A stretch of DNA of 41,869 nt from an uncultured Opitutia bacterium (lineage in GTDB: Bacteria > Verrucomicrobiota > Verrucomicrobiia > Opitutales > Opitutaceae). Below are positions 34,926 to 41,869 of the stretch, one piece after another (the first letter of the stretch is position 1; each line of letters opens with the position of its first letter). Location: contig CAIUOU010000061.1 in the NCBI GenBank assembly GCA_903900845.1, positions 1 through 41,869 of the forward strand. Reading direction: 5' to 3'. The notes beneath the pieces are model-generated. The model was not told the DNA's origin. It worked only from the letters and a program-made list of their open reading frames with translations, and did no database searches. The translations under genes and the position numbers were made by a program.

Positions 34926-36200
34926 ATGCACCTCTTCCCCATCCTCCTCGCCGCGGCCGCGCTCGCTCCGGCGGCCGGGCCGGGGCTCCTCGCCGCCGTG
35001 CCTTTCCTCGAAAGGATCGACGTGCACGAGGAGCAAACCGGCGGCTTTGTTTCCTACCGTATCCCGGGCCTCGTGGTGACGGCCCGGGGCACCGTGCTGA
35101 CGTTCTGCGAGGCGCGGAAGTTCTCGGGTCTGGACTGGGGCGAGATCGAGATCCACCAGCGCCGGAGCACCGACGGAGGTCGCACCTTCGCGCCGGTCCG
35201 CCAGGTGGCCCATCTCGGCCTGCGCCTGCCGCGCAACCCCGCCAACGCCGCGCAGCCGCCCGGCAAGGTGATCGGCGAACCCGGCCAGCAGACGGTGAAC
35301 AACCCGGTCCCCATCGCCGCCCGCGACGGCACCGTGCACCTGATCTACTGCGTCGAATACATGCGGGTTTTCCACGTGCGCAGCACCGATGACGGACAAA
35401 CCTGGAGCCGGCCGGTGGAGATCACCACCGCGGCGGAACGGTTCCGGCCGGAATGGAATTGGCGGGTGATCGCCACGGGGCCGGGCCACGGCCTGCAGCT
35501 GCGCGGCGGCCGTCTGATCGTGCCGGTCTGGCTCGCGAAGGCCGACGACGGCGCGCACGGCAACTCGGTCGTGGCCACCCTCTTCAGCGACGACCAAGGC
35601 GCGACCTGGCGGCGCGGCGAGATCGCGGTGCCCCGGAAAACGAAAGACACCCCGGGCACCACCGAGCCGATGACGGCCCAGCTGGGCGACGGTCGCGTCA
35701 TGCTCATCGCCCGCAACCGCGCCGCCCCGCACCGCAAGATCGTCACCTACAGTCCCGACGGCGCGACCGGCTGGACCCCGTTCCGATTCGCGGACGCCCT
35801 CGTCGAACCGGTTTGCCAAGCCAGCCTGCTCGGGCCCGACGATCCCGCCACCCCGGGGAAAACCCGGCTGTTATTTTCCGGCCCGGATTCGCTGGAGCGC
35901 GCCGACGGCAAGGCCGCGCCCGGCGGCCGCCGCGACCGGCGGAATCTTTCAGTGAAGCTCAGCCTCGACGACGGCCGCTCGTGGATCGCCACCCGCGCGC
36001 TGGAACCGGGCCCCAGCGCCTACAGCGACCTCGCGGTGTTGCCCGACGGCACGATTCTGTGCCTCTACGAGAGCGGTCGCCCCGGTGCCACCCGCCCCGG
36101 CTCGAAACGCACCGACTGGCCCTACGCGCGACTGACGCTCGCGCGCTTCAACCTCGAGTGGCTCACGGAGTCCGGGGAGGCCCGCCTCCCCAAGCCCTGA
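34926..36200 (+). CDS. Exported GH33-type exo-alpha-sialidase (BNR-repeat), first copy
   Basis: The six-bladed propeller family is recognised by YRIPGL, four Asp-box-like repeats (RSTDGGRTF, RSTDDGQTW, FSDDQGATW, LSLDDGRSW) and the C-terminal active-site strand [11 protein letters not shown]...CLYE, which holds the Tyr and Glu expected for catalysis. The signal peptide is MHLFPILLAAAALAPAAGPG. At 424 residues it is a single catalytic domain. The catalytic Asp should be in the SGLDWGEIE stretch. It would release terminal sialic acids outside the cell or in the periplasm. It is coupled to the TonB receptor gene (10-bp gap). Substrate may differ from sialic acid; some BNR proteins have other specificities. 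Confidence 0.88.
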   Translation: MHLFPILLAAAALAPAAGPGLLAAVPFLERIDVHEEQTGGFVSYRIPGLVVTARGTVLTFCEARKFSGLDWGEIEIHQRRSTDGGRTFAPVRQVAHLGLRLPRNPANAAQPPGKVIGEPGQQTVNNPVPIAARDGTVHLIYCVEYMRVFHVRSTDDGQTWSRPVEITTAAERFRPEWNWRVIATGPGHGLQLRGGRLIVPVWLAKADDGAHGNSVVATLFSDDQGATWRRGEIAVPRKTKDTPGTTEPMTAQLGDGRVMLIARNRAAPHRKIVTYSPDGATGWTPFRFADALVEPVCQASLLGPDDPATPGKTRLLFSGPDSLERADGKAAPGGRRDRRNLSVKLSLDDGRSWIATRALEPGPSAYSDLAVLPDGTILCLYESGRPGATRPGSKRTDWPYARLTLARFNLEWLTESGEARLPKP

Positions 36201-36517
36201 TGCGGCGGAGCCGGCCCGTATTCCGTCTGGGAAATCCCGCGGCGCCGCCGGGAATCTCCTTGAGCGGAGCATCGGCGGAACGGAACATTCCCTCGAGCCG
36301 ACGAATGGACATCGCCGCCAAGATTCCCGCCGAAAGTCCCGCCCGCCACGGGATGGGCTCCTCAGCCGGAACCCCGCGGTCGATCTGGCGGAAGTGCGTG
36401 CCGTTTGCGCCCGATACCCATCGGAGGGCGTCGACGAATTAATCACGGAAGCGCGCTCCGCCGGTGACACCGGACTCTGCCCCGACTCCGATCTCGTTTA
36501 GAAATCTCCCTTACCCC
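36201..36517. other. Intergenic stretch between the two sialidase genes
   Basis: The 317 bp between the two sialidase genes hold no supported gene, repeat or terminator. Short frames on both strands have arbitrary composition. Near the right end it becomes less GC-rich (GAATTAAT around 36438), which may mark a promoter for the second sialidase. Confidence 0.5.
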
Positions 36518-37687
36518 ATGAACCGACTCCTCGCTCTCCTCACCGCGATCCTCGCCGCCTCGTCGGCCGTCGCGCTCCGAGCCGCACCGGCCCCCGAGTT
36601 CTTCGACGTCTTCCCGGCCAAATCGAATGGCGTAACCCGCCATCGTATCCCGGGCATGGTCATTACAACCAAGGGCACCGTGCTCGCCTACTGCGAGGCG
36701 CGGGTCAACAACAGCTCCGACTGGGGCGAGATCGAGGTGCACCTCCGCCGCTCCACCGATGGCGGCAAGACGTGGGACGCGCCCCGCCGGATCGCCCACC
36801 GCGGCGCCCGCCTCGAGGGCAACCCACGCAAGAAATCCGGCGGCGAGCGCGAGCAGACCGTCAACAACCCCGTCGCCATCGTCGACCGCGTCACCGGCGC
36901 GATCGAGTTCGTCTACTGCGTGAACTACGCCCGCGCCTTCGCGATGCGCAGCACCGACGACGGCGCGACCTGGACCGATCCCGTGGACATCACCGCCAGC
37001 TTCGAGGCGTTCCGCCGGCATTACGACTGGAAGGTCATCGCGACCGGCCCGGGACACGGCCTCCAGCTGAAGAACGGCCGACTCGTGGTGCCCATCTGGC
37101 TGGCCTACGGCGCAGTCGGCGACCACAAGCCCTCCGCCTCGGCGACGATCTACAGCGACGATCACGGCCGGACCTGGCGCGCCGGCGAAATCGCCTTCCC
37201 GAACGCGGGCGATTTCGGTGATCCCAACGAGACCATGATCACCACGACGGCCGACGGCCGCGTGCTGCTCGTCGCCCGCAACGTCTCCAAGGCGAATCGC
37301 AAGCTCGTGAGCGTCAGTGGCGACGGCGCCACCGGCTGGAGCACGCCGCGCTTCCACGAGCAGCTCTGGGAGCCGGTCTGCATGGCGAGCATCGTCGCGC
37401 ATCCCTCGAACCCGGGGATCCAGCTCTACTCCGCGCCCCACACGCTCGCGCGCGACGCGGCCGGCCGCGAGATCCCCGCCGGCCGGGGCAAGCGCGAGAA
37501 TCTCTCGATCAAGCTCAGCCGCGACGACGGCAAGACTTGGACCTTGAATCGCACCCTCGACGCCGGTCCATCGGCCTACTCTGACCTCGCGGTACTGCCC
37601 GATGGCCGGGTGCTCTGCCTTTACGAGGCCGGTAACGATATCCGCCTGGCCCGCTTCGACCTCGCGTGGGTGGAGGGCGGCCGCTGA
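36518..37687 (+). CDS. Exported GH33-type exo-alpha-sialidase (BNR-repeat), second copy
   Basis: This is a paralogue of the preceding sialidase, with the same landmarks: [52 protein letters not shown] and [11 protein letters not shown]...CLYE. Signal peptide: [22 protein letters not shown]. At 389 residues it is shorter, mainly through a shorter C-terminal end. It should act on the same kind of glycan. ATG at 36518 follows the intergenic stretch, so it may have its own promoter. The two copies have clearly diverged, so they probably differ in linkage or substrate preference. Confidence 0.88.
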   Translation: MNRLLALLTAILAASSAVALRAAPAPEFFDVFPAKSNGVTRHRIPGMVITTKGTVLAYCEARVNNSSDWGEIEVHLRRSTDGGKTWDAPRRIAHRGARLEGNPRKKSGGEREQTVNNPVAIVDRVTGAIEFVYCVNYARAFAMRSTDDGATWTDPVDITASFEAFRRHYDWKVIATGPGHGLQLKNGRLVVPIWLAYGAVGDHKPSASATIYSDDHGRTWRAGEIAFPNAGDFGDPNETMITTTADGRVLLVARNVSKANRKLVSVSGDGATGWSTPRFHEQLWEPVCMASIVAHPSNPGIQLYSAPHTLARDAAGREIPAGRGKRENLSIKLSRDDGKTWTLNRTLDAGPSAYSDLAVLPDGRVLCLYEAGNDIRLARFDLAWVEGGR

Positions 37688-37852
37688 ACCACCGGGGACA
37701 GACTGCACGGGACGTCCGAAAGCGCCCGTTCCCGCCCAGTGTGGCGCTCCGACCGGGGCGAAGCGGCGGAAAATGGCGCCGGAACGCAACGTCACTCCCG
37801 GCGAACCGTCTTGCCCCGCCGGCCTGAAGGTCGGCTCCGTCTCGGTCTCACC

Positions 37853-39040
37853 ATGCGCCTCAATTTCGCCGGTCCGGTCCTAGCGTGCTGCCTCCTGCTT
37901 GCCGCCGGTTGCCAGCACACGCCGCGCGCCTCGGCGCCGGCGCGAAGCCGCCCGACCGCCTACGCCCTCGCGGTGACGGTGCGGGGAGGCCTGCATCCGT
38001 CCCCCTCCCAGTGGGCCTTGATCCAAGCCGCCTTCGCGCGAGCCTTCGCCGCGAACGGGCTGGTCCTGGTCACCGACGTGGGGTTGGCGGACCGGATCCT
38101 ACGGGTTGACTTCATTCCTGATCCGAAGGATCCGGAAAACCGGGGGCAGGCGATCATGGTGGGCGTGCGCGCCAATGAGCTGCGCGAAATCACCTTGGCC
38201 CCTTCACCGCTCGTCACGGGCGCCTACCCTTTCCCCTCCTCGTTCGGCTGGAACGGATACGCCTGGGGTGGCCTCTACCCCGGTTTCGGCTGGGATCCTT
38301 TCTACGGGTACGGCAACGCCTACTTCGACGGCTACACCTACGCCACCCCGACGCTGAACCCGCGCCGCCCGAAGCCTGCGCCAGGCTTCTGCCCGCCGGA
38401 CCTGGCGCATCATCCTCGTCACCCCCGCCCACCCGAGGGTCCGTCACCGCGTCGCGGCACGGTGCCTCCCGCGGAGGACCCGAGGCCGCCGCTCCTCGCG
38501 GCCGCGGAGCCGGCGCAGGCGGCCGCTGCGCCCCGGGCGTACCCGTCATCCGATCCGCGCGAACTCGTCTTTGCGGACGATGTGCGCCGCCTGGCCTTTA
38601 ACCGGCAGGCCGGTTGGTCCGCTTCGGGCGACCCGGAGAACCGCCGATATCCGGGCGATCGCGCCGTCGGCGCCGGGGACTCGTCCGCCATGAACAGCGG
38701 GCATCCCCGCACCCGGGGCGATCCGGACCGCGGTTACGCGCGAGCCGAAAACGGCCCCTCCCGCGAGGGACGTACCCGGGAGGACTACGGCCGCCACCGG
38801 AGTGACGATGGGCACAGAGATCGGTCCGCGCACGCTTCGTCCCTGACCTCCCAGCAGAACTCCAACCCCCACGCGTCATCCTCCACGTCCTCCGCCTCGT
38901 ACTCGGCTCCGACCTACTCGGCACCTGACGCAGGTGGAGCTTTCTCGTCGGCGTCCTCGTCCGCAGGCGGCGCCTCGATGCCGGTCGGAGGTTCCGGTCC
39001 GGCCGCGGCTCCGACCACCATCAACACCGAGGAAAAATAG
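37853..39040 (+). CDS. Lipoprotein with aromatic/Gly segment and Ser-rich low-complexity tail
   Basis: The signal peptide ends in a lipobox (LLLAAGC), so the protein should be lipid-anchored. Residues ~35-110 form a compact domain (YALAVTVRGG...ILRVDFIPDPKD). A Tyr/Gly/Phe-rich stretch (about 128-165) follows. The rest is low in complexity, rich in Pro, Arg, Ser and Ala, with a Ser-rich C-terminus. I do not recognise a family; the first part is reminiscent of small DUF4136-like lipoproteins, but this is weak. ATG at 37853 is preceded by a 165-bp gap without visible features. Confidence 0.75.
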   Translation: MRLNFAGPVLACCLLLAAGCQHTPRASAPARSRPTAYALAVTVRGGLHPSPSQWALIQAAFARAFAANGLVLVTDVGLADRILRVDFIPDPKDPENRGQAIMVGVRANELREITLAPSPLVTGAYPFPSSFGWNGYAWGGLYPGFGWDPFYGYGNAYFDGYTYATPTLNPRRPKPAPGFCPPDLAHHPRHPRPPEGPSPRRGTVPPAEDPRPPLLAAAEPAQAAAAPRAYPSSDPRELVFADDVRRLAFNRQAGWSASGDPENRRYPGDRAVGAGDSSAMNSGHPRTRGDPDRGYARAENGPSREGRTREDYGRHRSDDGHRDRSAHASSLTSQQNSNPHASSSTSSASYSAPTYSAPDAGGAFSSASSSAGGASMPVGGSGPAAAPTTINTEEK

Positions 39041-39170
39041 GCCGCAGGCCCGCGCGCCTCGCCGGCCGTTGCCGCCTTTTTTGTCGCGCGAATCCCGGCG
39101 CGCCGTAGGAATTTTTGCAGGTTTCGGGTGCCGGCCCACGGCGCCGCGAAGTCCTAACCACAAACCCCCC

Positions 39171-41444
39171 ATGCCCAACAAAGCATCCCACCGGGTCAGC
39201 TTGCTGCTGACCCTTTTGACCGCATCCGCCGTTCCGGGCCTCGCCCAGGCCGGCGCCAAATCCGCCGGAGACGCGATCCAGTTGTCCGAGTTCAATGTCT
39301 CGGCCGAGCGCGCCTCCGGTTACCGCGCCCAGAGCGCCATCACGGCGACCGGCTTCGGGGCCAACATCCTCGACGTACCGGTCTCGATCAACGTGCTCAC
39401 GAGCGAGTTCGTCTCCGACTACGGGGCGAACCTGCAGAGCGAGGTGCTCCGGCTGGTGCCGGGCGTGATCACCAGCCCGAACTACGAGTCGCAGATGATC
39501 ATACGCGGGTTCAACGGCCTCCAGGCCTACCGCAACGGCCAGTACCGCCGGCAGCTTTACTCGACCTGGGGCATGGACCGCATCGAGGTGATCAAGGGAT
39601 CCTCCTCGATTTTCTTCGGGCTCGTACGCCCCGGCGGCGTGGTGAACTACATCACGCGCAAGCCCGAGTTCAAAAAAACCGGCGGTGACGCGAGCGTGAG
39701 CTTCGGCAGCTGGGAATTCAAAAAGGCCGAGGTCGGCTACAATCTCGGCGGGGAGAACTTTGCGGCGCGCTTCGGCGCCGGCGGGATCGACGCCGGAGGC
39801 TGGCGCAACGACGACTTCAAGAAGGAGCACTACCTCGGCGGCACCGCCGCGTGGAAGGTCTTCAAGGACGGCATCGTCACGCTGGACCTCGAGACCGTGC
39901 GCCGCGTGAACCAGGACCGCGAGTCGGCGGCGGTGCTGCGCAGCAACTCCCGCTACCTCGGCAATCCCGCCGCGGTCACCAGCGGCCTCGCGCCCCGCGC
40001 GTGGCTCAACGCCAACGGCCTCGCGAGCGCGCCGACGTTCGACATTTTCGCGCCGGTCTTCCCGGCCGGCGACCCGTACGGCCGCAAGGTCACCATGGGC
40101 AAGGAGACCTATTCCTTCTACCAGTCGTACACCGTCGACCTCGATTACACCCAGAAGATCGGCTCGAACCTGGTCTACCAGCTGCAGTGGAACTACGCGA
40201 TCGATGACTTCGAGATCCTGCGCTCGATCGGCGGCGACCAGGAGCCGTTCGCCGACGGCACCGTGCGCTTCCGCTTCGGCAATTTCGCGAACTACCGCGA
40301 CTCGTACAATTTCGACAACAAGCTGACCTACCGCTTCACGGTGGGCGCCTCCCAGCACACGCTCTCGCTCGGGCAGGAATCCCAGCGGGTCAACCAGGAC
40401 ACCCCGGGCTGGTTCGACTCCGCCAGCCGCTTCCAGGACGGCCGCTACGGCGCGTTCGCCGTCTGGAATCCGCGCACGCAAGCCCTGCGCAGCGCCCCGT
40501 CCGAGCGCGCCGCCAGCGCCGAGACCTGGAATATCACCCGCCGTCGCGCCGAGAAGCAGCTCGGTTACTACCTCGGACTCCAATCGGAGTTCCTCGACGG
40601 CCGCGTGCGCACGATCGTCGGCGCCCGCCGCAGCGAGTACTCGCGCGTGAGCTTCTATGAGCGGACGGTGACCAATCCCGAGATCGCCACCCCGACCACG
40701 AGCAAGACCACGCCGCTCTACGGCGCGCTGGTCAAACTCACGCCGCAGCTCTCCGCGTTCGCCATGTTCTCCGAGTCCCTCGAGCCCCAGCTCGGCGCCG
40801 ACGCCGACGGCCGCGGCCTCTCGCCGGTCTCCGGTCAGGGTTACGACATCGGCCTGAAGAGCGCGCTGCTCGAGGGTCGCCTGGCCGGTTCAGTCTCATT
40901 CTACGGGGTGAAGCGCGAGAACATCGCCTCGCGGGACAGCGCCCGCGAGGTCGCCAGCGCCCGCCAGCCGTGGTTCATCTACGGCGACGCCGAGGAGTCG
41001 CAGGGCGTCGAGGTCGACATGTCCTACAACCCGCGCGCCAACTGGCAGATCCTCGTCAGCTACTCCCACATGACCAAGGCGGAGACGGTGGCCTCGACGG
41101 TACCTGCCCGCCTCGGCCTGCCGCTCGCCGCGGTGCCGAAGGACGTGCTGCAGCTGTGGACCAAGTATGACTTCCGCGCGGGTCCGCTCGCGGGCTGGTC
41201 CGTCGGCGGTGGCCTGCGCGACAGCTCCTCGGCGCGCTTCGCCGCGGACCAGAACGTCACCGCCACGATGCCGGCCTACACGACCGTCGACCTGCTGCTG
41301 CAGTACCGCTTCAAGCTCGCCGGCAAGGACTCGCGGGTGCAGCTCAACGTGAAGAACCTCGCCGACCGCGAGTATCGGGAGAGCGGCTTTGCCGCCTTCG
41401 GCGATCCGAGGAACATCGTTCTCTCGCTAAGCACCAAGTTCTGA
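39171..41444 (+). CDS. TonB-dependent siderophore-type receptor
   Basis: The 757-residue protein has a signal peptide (MPNKASHRVSLLL...GLAQA), a TonB-box-like stretch, a plug domain (VPVSINVLTSEFVSDYG, MIIRGFNGLQAYRNGQYRR, DRIEVIKGSSSIFFGLVRPGGVVNYITRKPEF) and a beta-barrel ending in Phe (LSLSTKF). The plug signature VRPGGVVNYITRKP is that of ferric-siderophore receptors such as FhuE/FpvA-like proteins, but it lacks the N-terminal signalling (STN) domain. No siderophore synthesis or iron-transport gene is nearby. The ligand is not proven; some relatives import other complexes. Confidence 0.92.
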   Translation: MPNKASHRVSLLLTLLTASAVPGLAQAGAKSAGDAIQLSEFNVSAERASGYRAQSAITATGFGANILDVPVSINVLTSEFVSDYGANLQSEVLRLVPGVITSPNYESQMIIRGFNGLQAYRNGQYRRQLYSTWGMDRIEVIKGSSSIFFGLVRPGGVVNYITRKPEFKKTGGDASVSFGSWEFKKAEVGYNLGGENFAARFGAGGIDAGGWRNDDFKKEHYLGGTAAWKVFKDGIVTLDLETVRRVNQDRESAAVLRSNSRYLGNPAAVTSGLAPRAWLNANGLASAPTFDIFAPVFPAGDPYGRKVTMGKETYSFYQSYTVDLDYTQKIGSNLVYQLQWNYAIDDFEILRSIGGDQEPFADGTVRFRFGNFANYRDSYNFDNKLTYRFTVGASQHTLSLGQESQRVNQDTPGWFDSASRFQDGRYGAFAVWNPRTQALRSAPSERAASAETWNITRRRAEKQLGYYLGLQSEFLDGRVRTIVGARRSEYSRVSFYERTVTNPEIATPTTSKTTPLYGALVKLTPQLSAFAMFSESLEPQLGADADGRGLSPVSGQGYDIGLKSALLEGRLAGSVSFYGVKRENIASRDSAREVASARQPWFIYGDAEESQGVEVDMSYNPRANWQILVSYSHMTKAETVASTVPARLGLPLAAVPKDVLQLWTKYDFRAGPLAGWSVGGGLRDSSSARFAADQNVTATMPAYTTVDLLLQYRFKLAGKDSRVQLNVKNLADREYRESGFAAFGDPRNIVLSLSTKF

Positions 41445-41453
41445 CCGGGCTCC

Positions 41454-41478
41454 GCGCGCCGCCCCGCGGGCGGCGCGC
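41454..41478. terminator. Strong GC hairpin after the TonB receptor gene
   Basis: A perfect 10-bp stem (41454-41463 with 41469-41478) and a 5-base loop lie 9 bp after the receptor stop. No T run follows, so on its own it is not a classical terminator. It probably helps RNA end formation or stability with the hairpin downstream. Confidence 0.5.
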
Positions 41479-41493
41479 CCCGGATCAAAAAAC

Positions 41494-41529
41494 AAAGGCC
41501 CCGCGCGCGGTTGCGAGCGGGGCCTTTTT
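41494..41529. terminator. Bidirectional rho-independent terminator
   Basis: An 11-bp stem (AAAGGCCCCGC at 41494-41504, GCGGGGCCTTT at 41517-41527) has an A-rich left side and a T run on the right. It can serve both the receptor gene on the plus strand and the rhodanese gene on the minus strand. Confidence 0.85.
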
Positions 41530-41547
41530 GCGGACCGGAGGAGGACG

Positions 41548-41869
41548 TCAGCTCTTGTCGAGCTTGCCGCCGGCCTTCTTCCAACCGTCGATCCCGCGGG
41601 AGAAGTGCTTCACGTTGGTGTAGCCCAGGTCCATCGCGGCGGTGGCGGCCGAGAGGTAGGCGCTGCAGTACTCGTTGCCGCAGTAGGCGACGATCAGGGC
41701 GCCTTTATCCTTGGGGAGCATCGCGGCGAGCTTCGCCTTGGCGGAGGCGTAATCGATCGCGCCGGGGATCCGGCCTTCCTTGAAGGACTCGGTGCCGTTG
41801 GCGTCGAGGAGGGTCACGGCCTTGGCGGCCACGGCTTTCTGGAGGTCGGCATGGGATATGTCCGGAACC
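41548..41869 (-). CDS. Rhodanese-domain protein, 5' end cut by the window edge
   Basis: The frame is open to the last complete codon at the right edge (residues VPDISHADLQKAV before an internal GTG at 41832), so the N-terminus is missing. The visible part is a rhodanese fold: VTLLDANGTESFKEGRIPGAI, then the active-site loop AYCGNEYCSAYL with a catalytic-type Cys, and HFSRGIDGWKKAGG near the end. It could be a sulfurtransferase or a redox-type single-domain rhodanese; the N-terminus would show whether it is exported. It ends 18 bp before the bidirectional terminator. Confidence 0.85.
   Translation of the reverse strand, partial: VPDISHADLQKAVAAKAVTLLDANGTESFKEGRIPGAIDYASAKAKLAAMLPKDKGALIVAYCGNEYCSAYLSAATAAMDLGYTNVKHFSRGIDGWKKAGGKLDKS

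Noticed and set aside
39041-39082. Six T residues after the lipoprotein gene as a terminator
   Set aside because: No clean stem lies immediately before the T run; only imperfect GC pairing is possible.
39021-40583. 520-residue open frame on the minus strand
   Set aside because: Antisense shadow of the siderophore receptor without family features.

Overview
The window is about 42 kb of high-GC, gene-dense bacterial DNA with short intergenic gaps, frequent GTG/TTG starts and few clear Shine-Dalgarno sequences. The gene set fits Verrucomicrobia, most likely the family Opitutaceae: a Bat (aerotolerance) operon with MoxR and DUF58, two large TonB-dependent receptors next to sialidases, a GntR/LacI-type hybrid regulator, a Tat-exported TIM-barrel protein, menaquinone-type MenG and sigma-54. 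This assignment is inferred from gene content and style; the window holds no rRNA or other phylogenetic marker. I saw no tRNA, rRNA, CRISPR array, insertion sequence or prophage.

Left part (1-11160) is mostly housekeeping: a truncated O-methyltransferase and an exported alpha/beta hydrolase, hisS, an HU/IHF protein with a terminator, menG, an A-type Fe-S carrier, a soluble Ser/Thr kinase placed directly before rpoN, the coupled pair ctpA-tsaD, and a MidA-type methyltransferase. From 11202 to 14027 there is an unusual three-gene signalling cluster. It consists of an intact receiver fused to a degenerate histidine-kinase core, followed by two DNA-binding regulators (one winged-helix, one LuxR-type) whose receiver domains have lost the phosphorylation residues. 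I regard this as the most interesting feature of the window. A MOSC protein and a small GGQ release-factor-like protein follow.

15373-22708 is a tightly coupled five-gene moxR-DUF58-batA-batB/C-batD/E operon. The usual separate BatC and BatE appear fused to BatB and BatD. 22727-25443 holds a Tat-signal TIM-barrel isomerase-like protein, a receiver-histidine kinase and two small hypothetical genes. 25573-30444 (minus) is a four-gene operon (MHS-type permease, SDR dehydrogenase, fused CoA-transferase, thiolase) that together could import a 3-hydroxy/3-keto acid and convert it to acetyl-CoA. A divergent GntR/LacI-type regulator separates it from the right part.

The right part (31805-41444) looks like a nutrient-acquisition region: a TonB-dependent receptor coupled to a GH33 sialidase, a second paralogous sialidase, a lipoprotein with a low-complexity tail, and a siderophore-type TonB receptor closed by strong hairpins. 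A rhodanese gene enters from the right edge on the minus strand.
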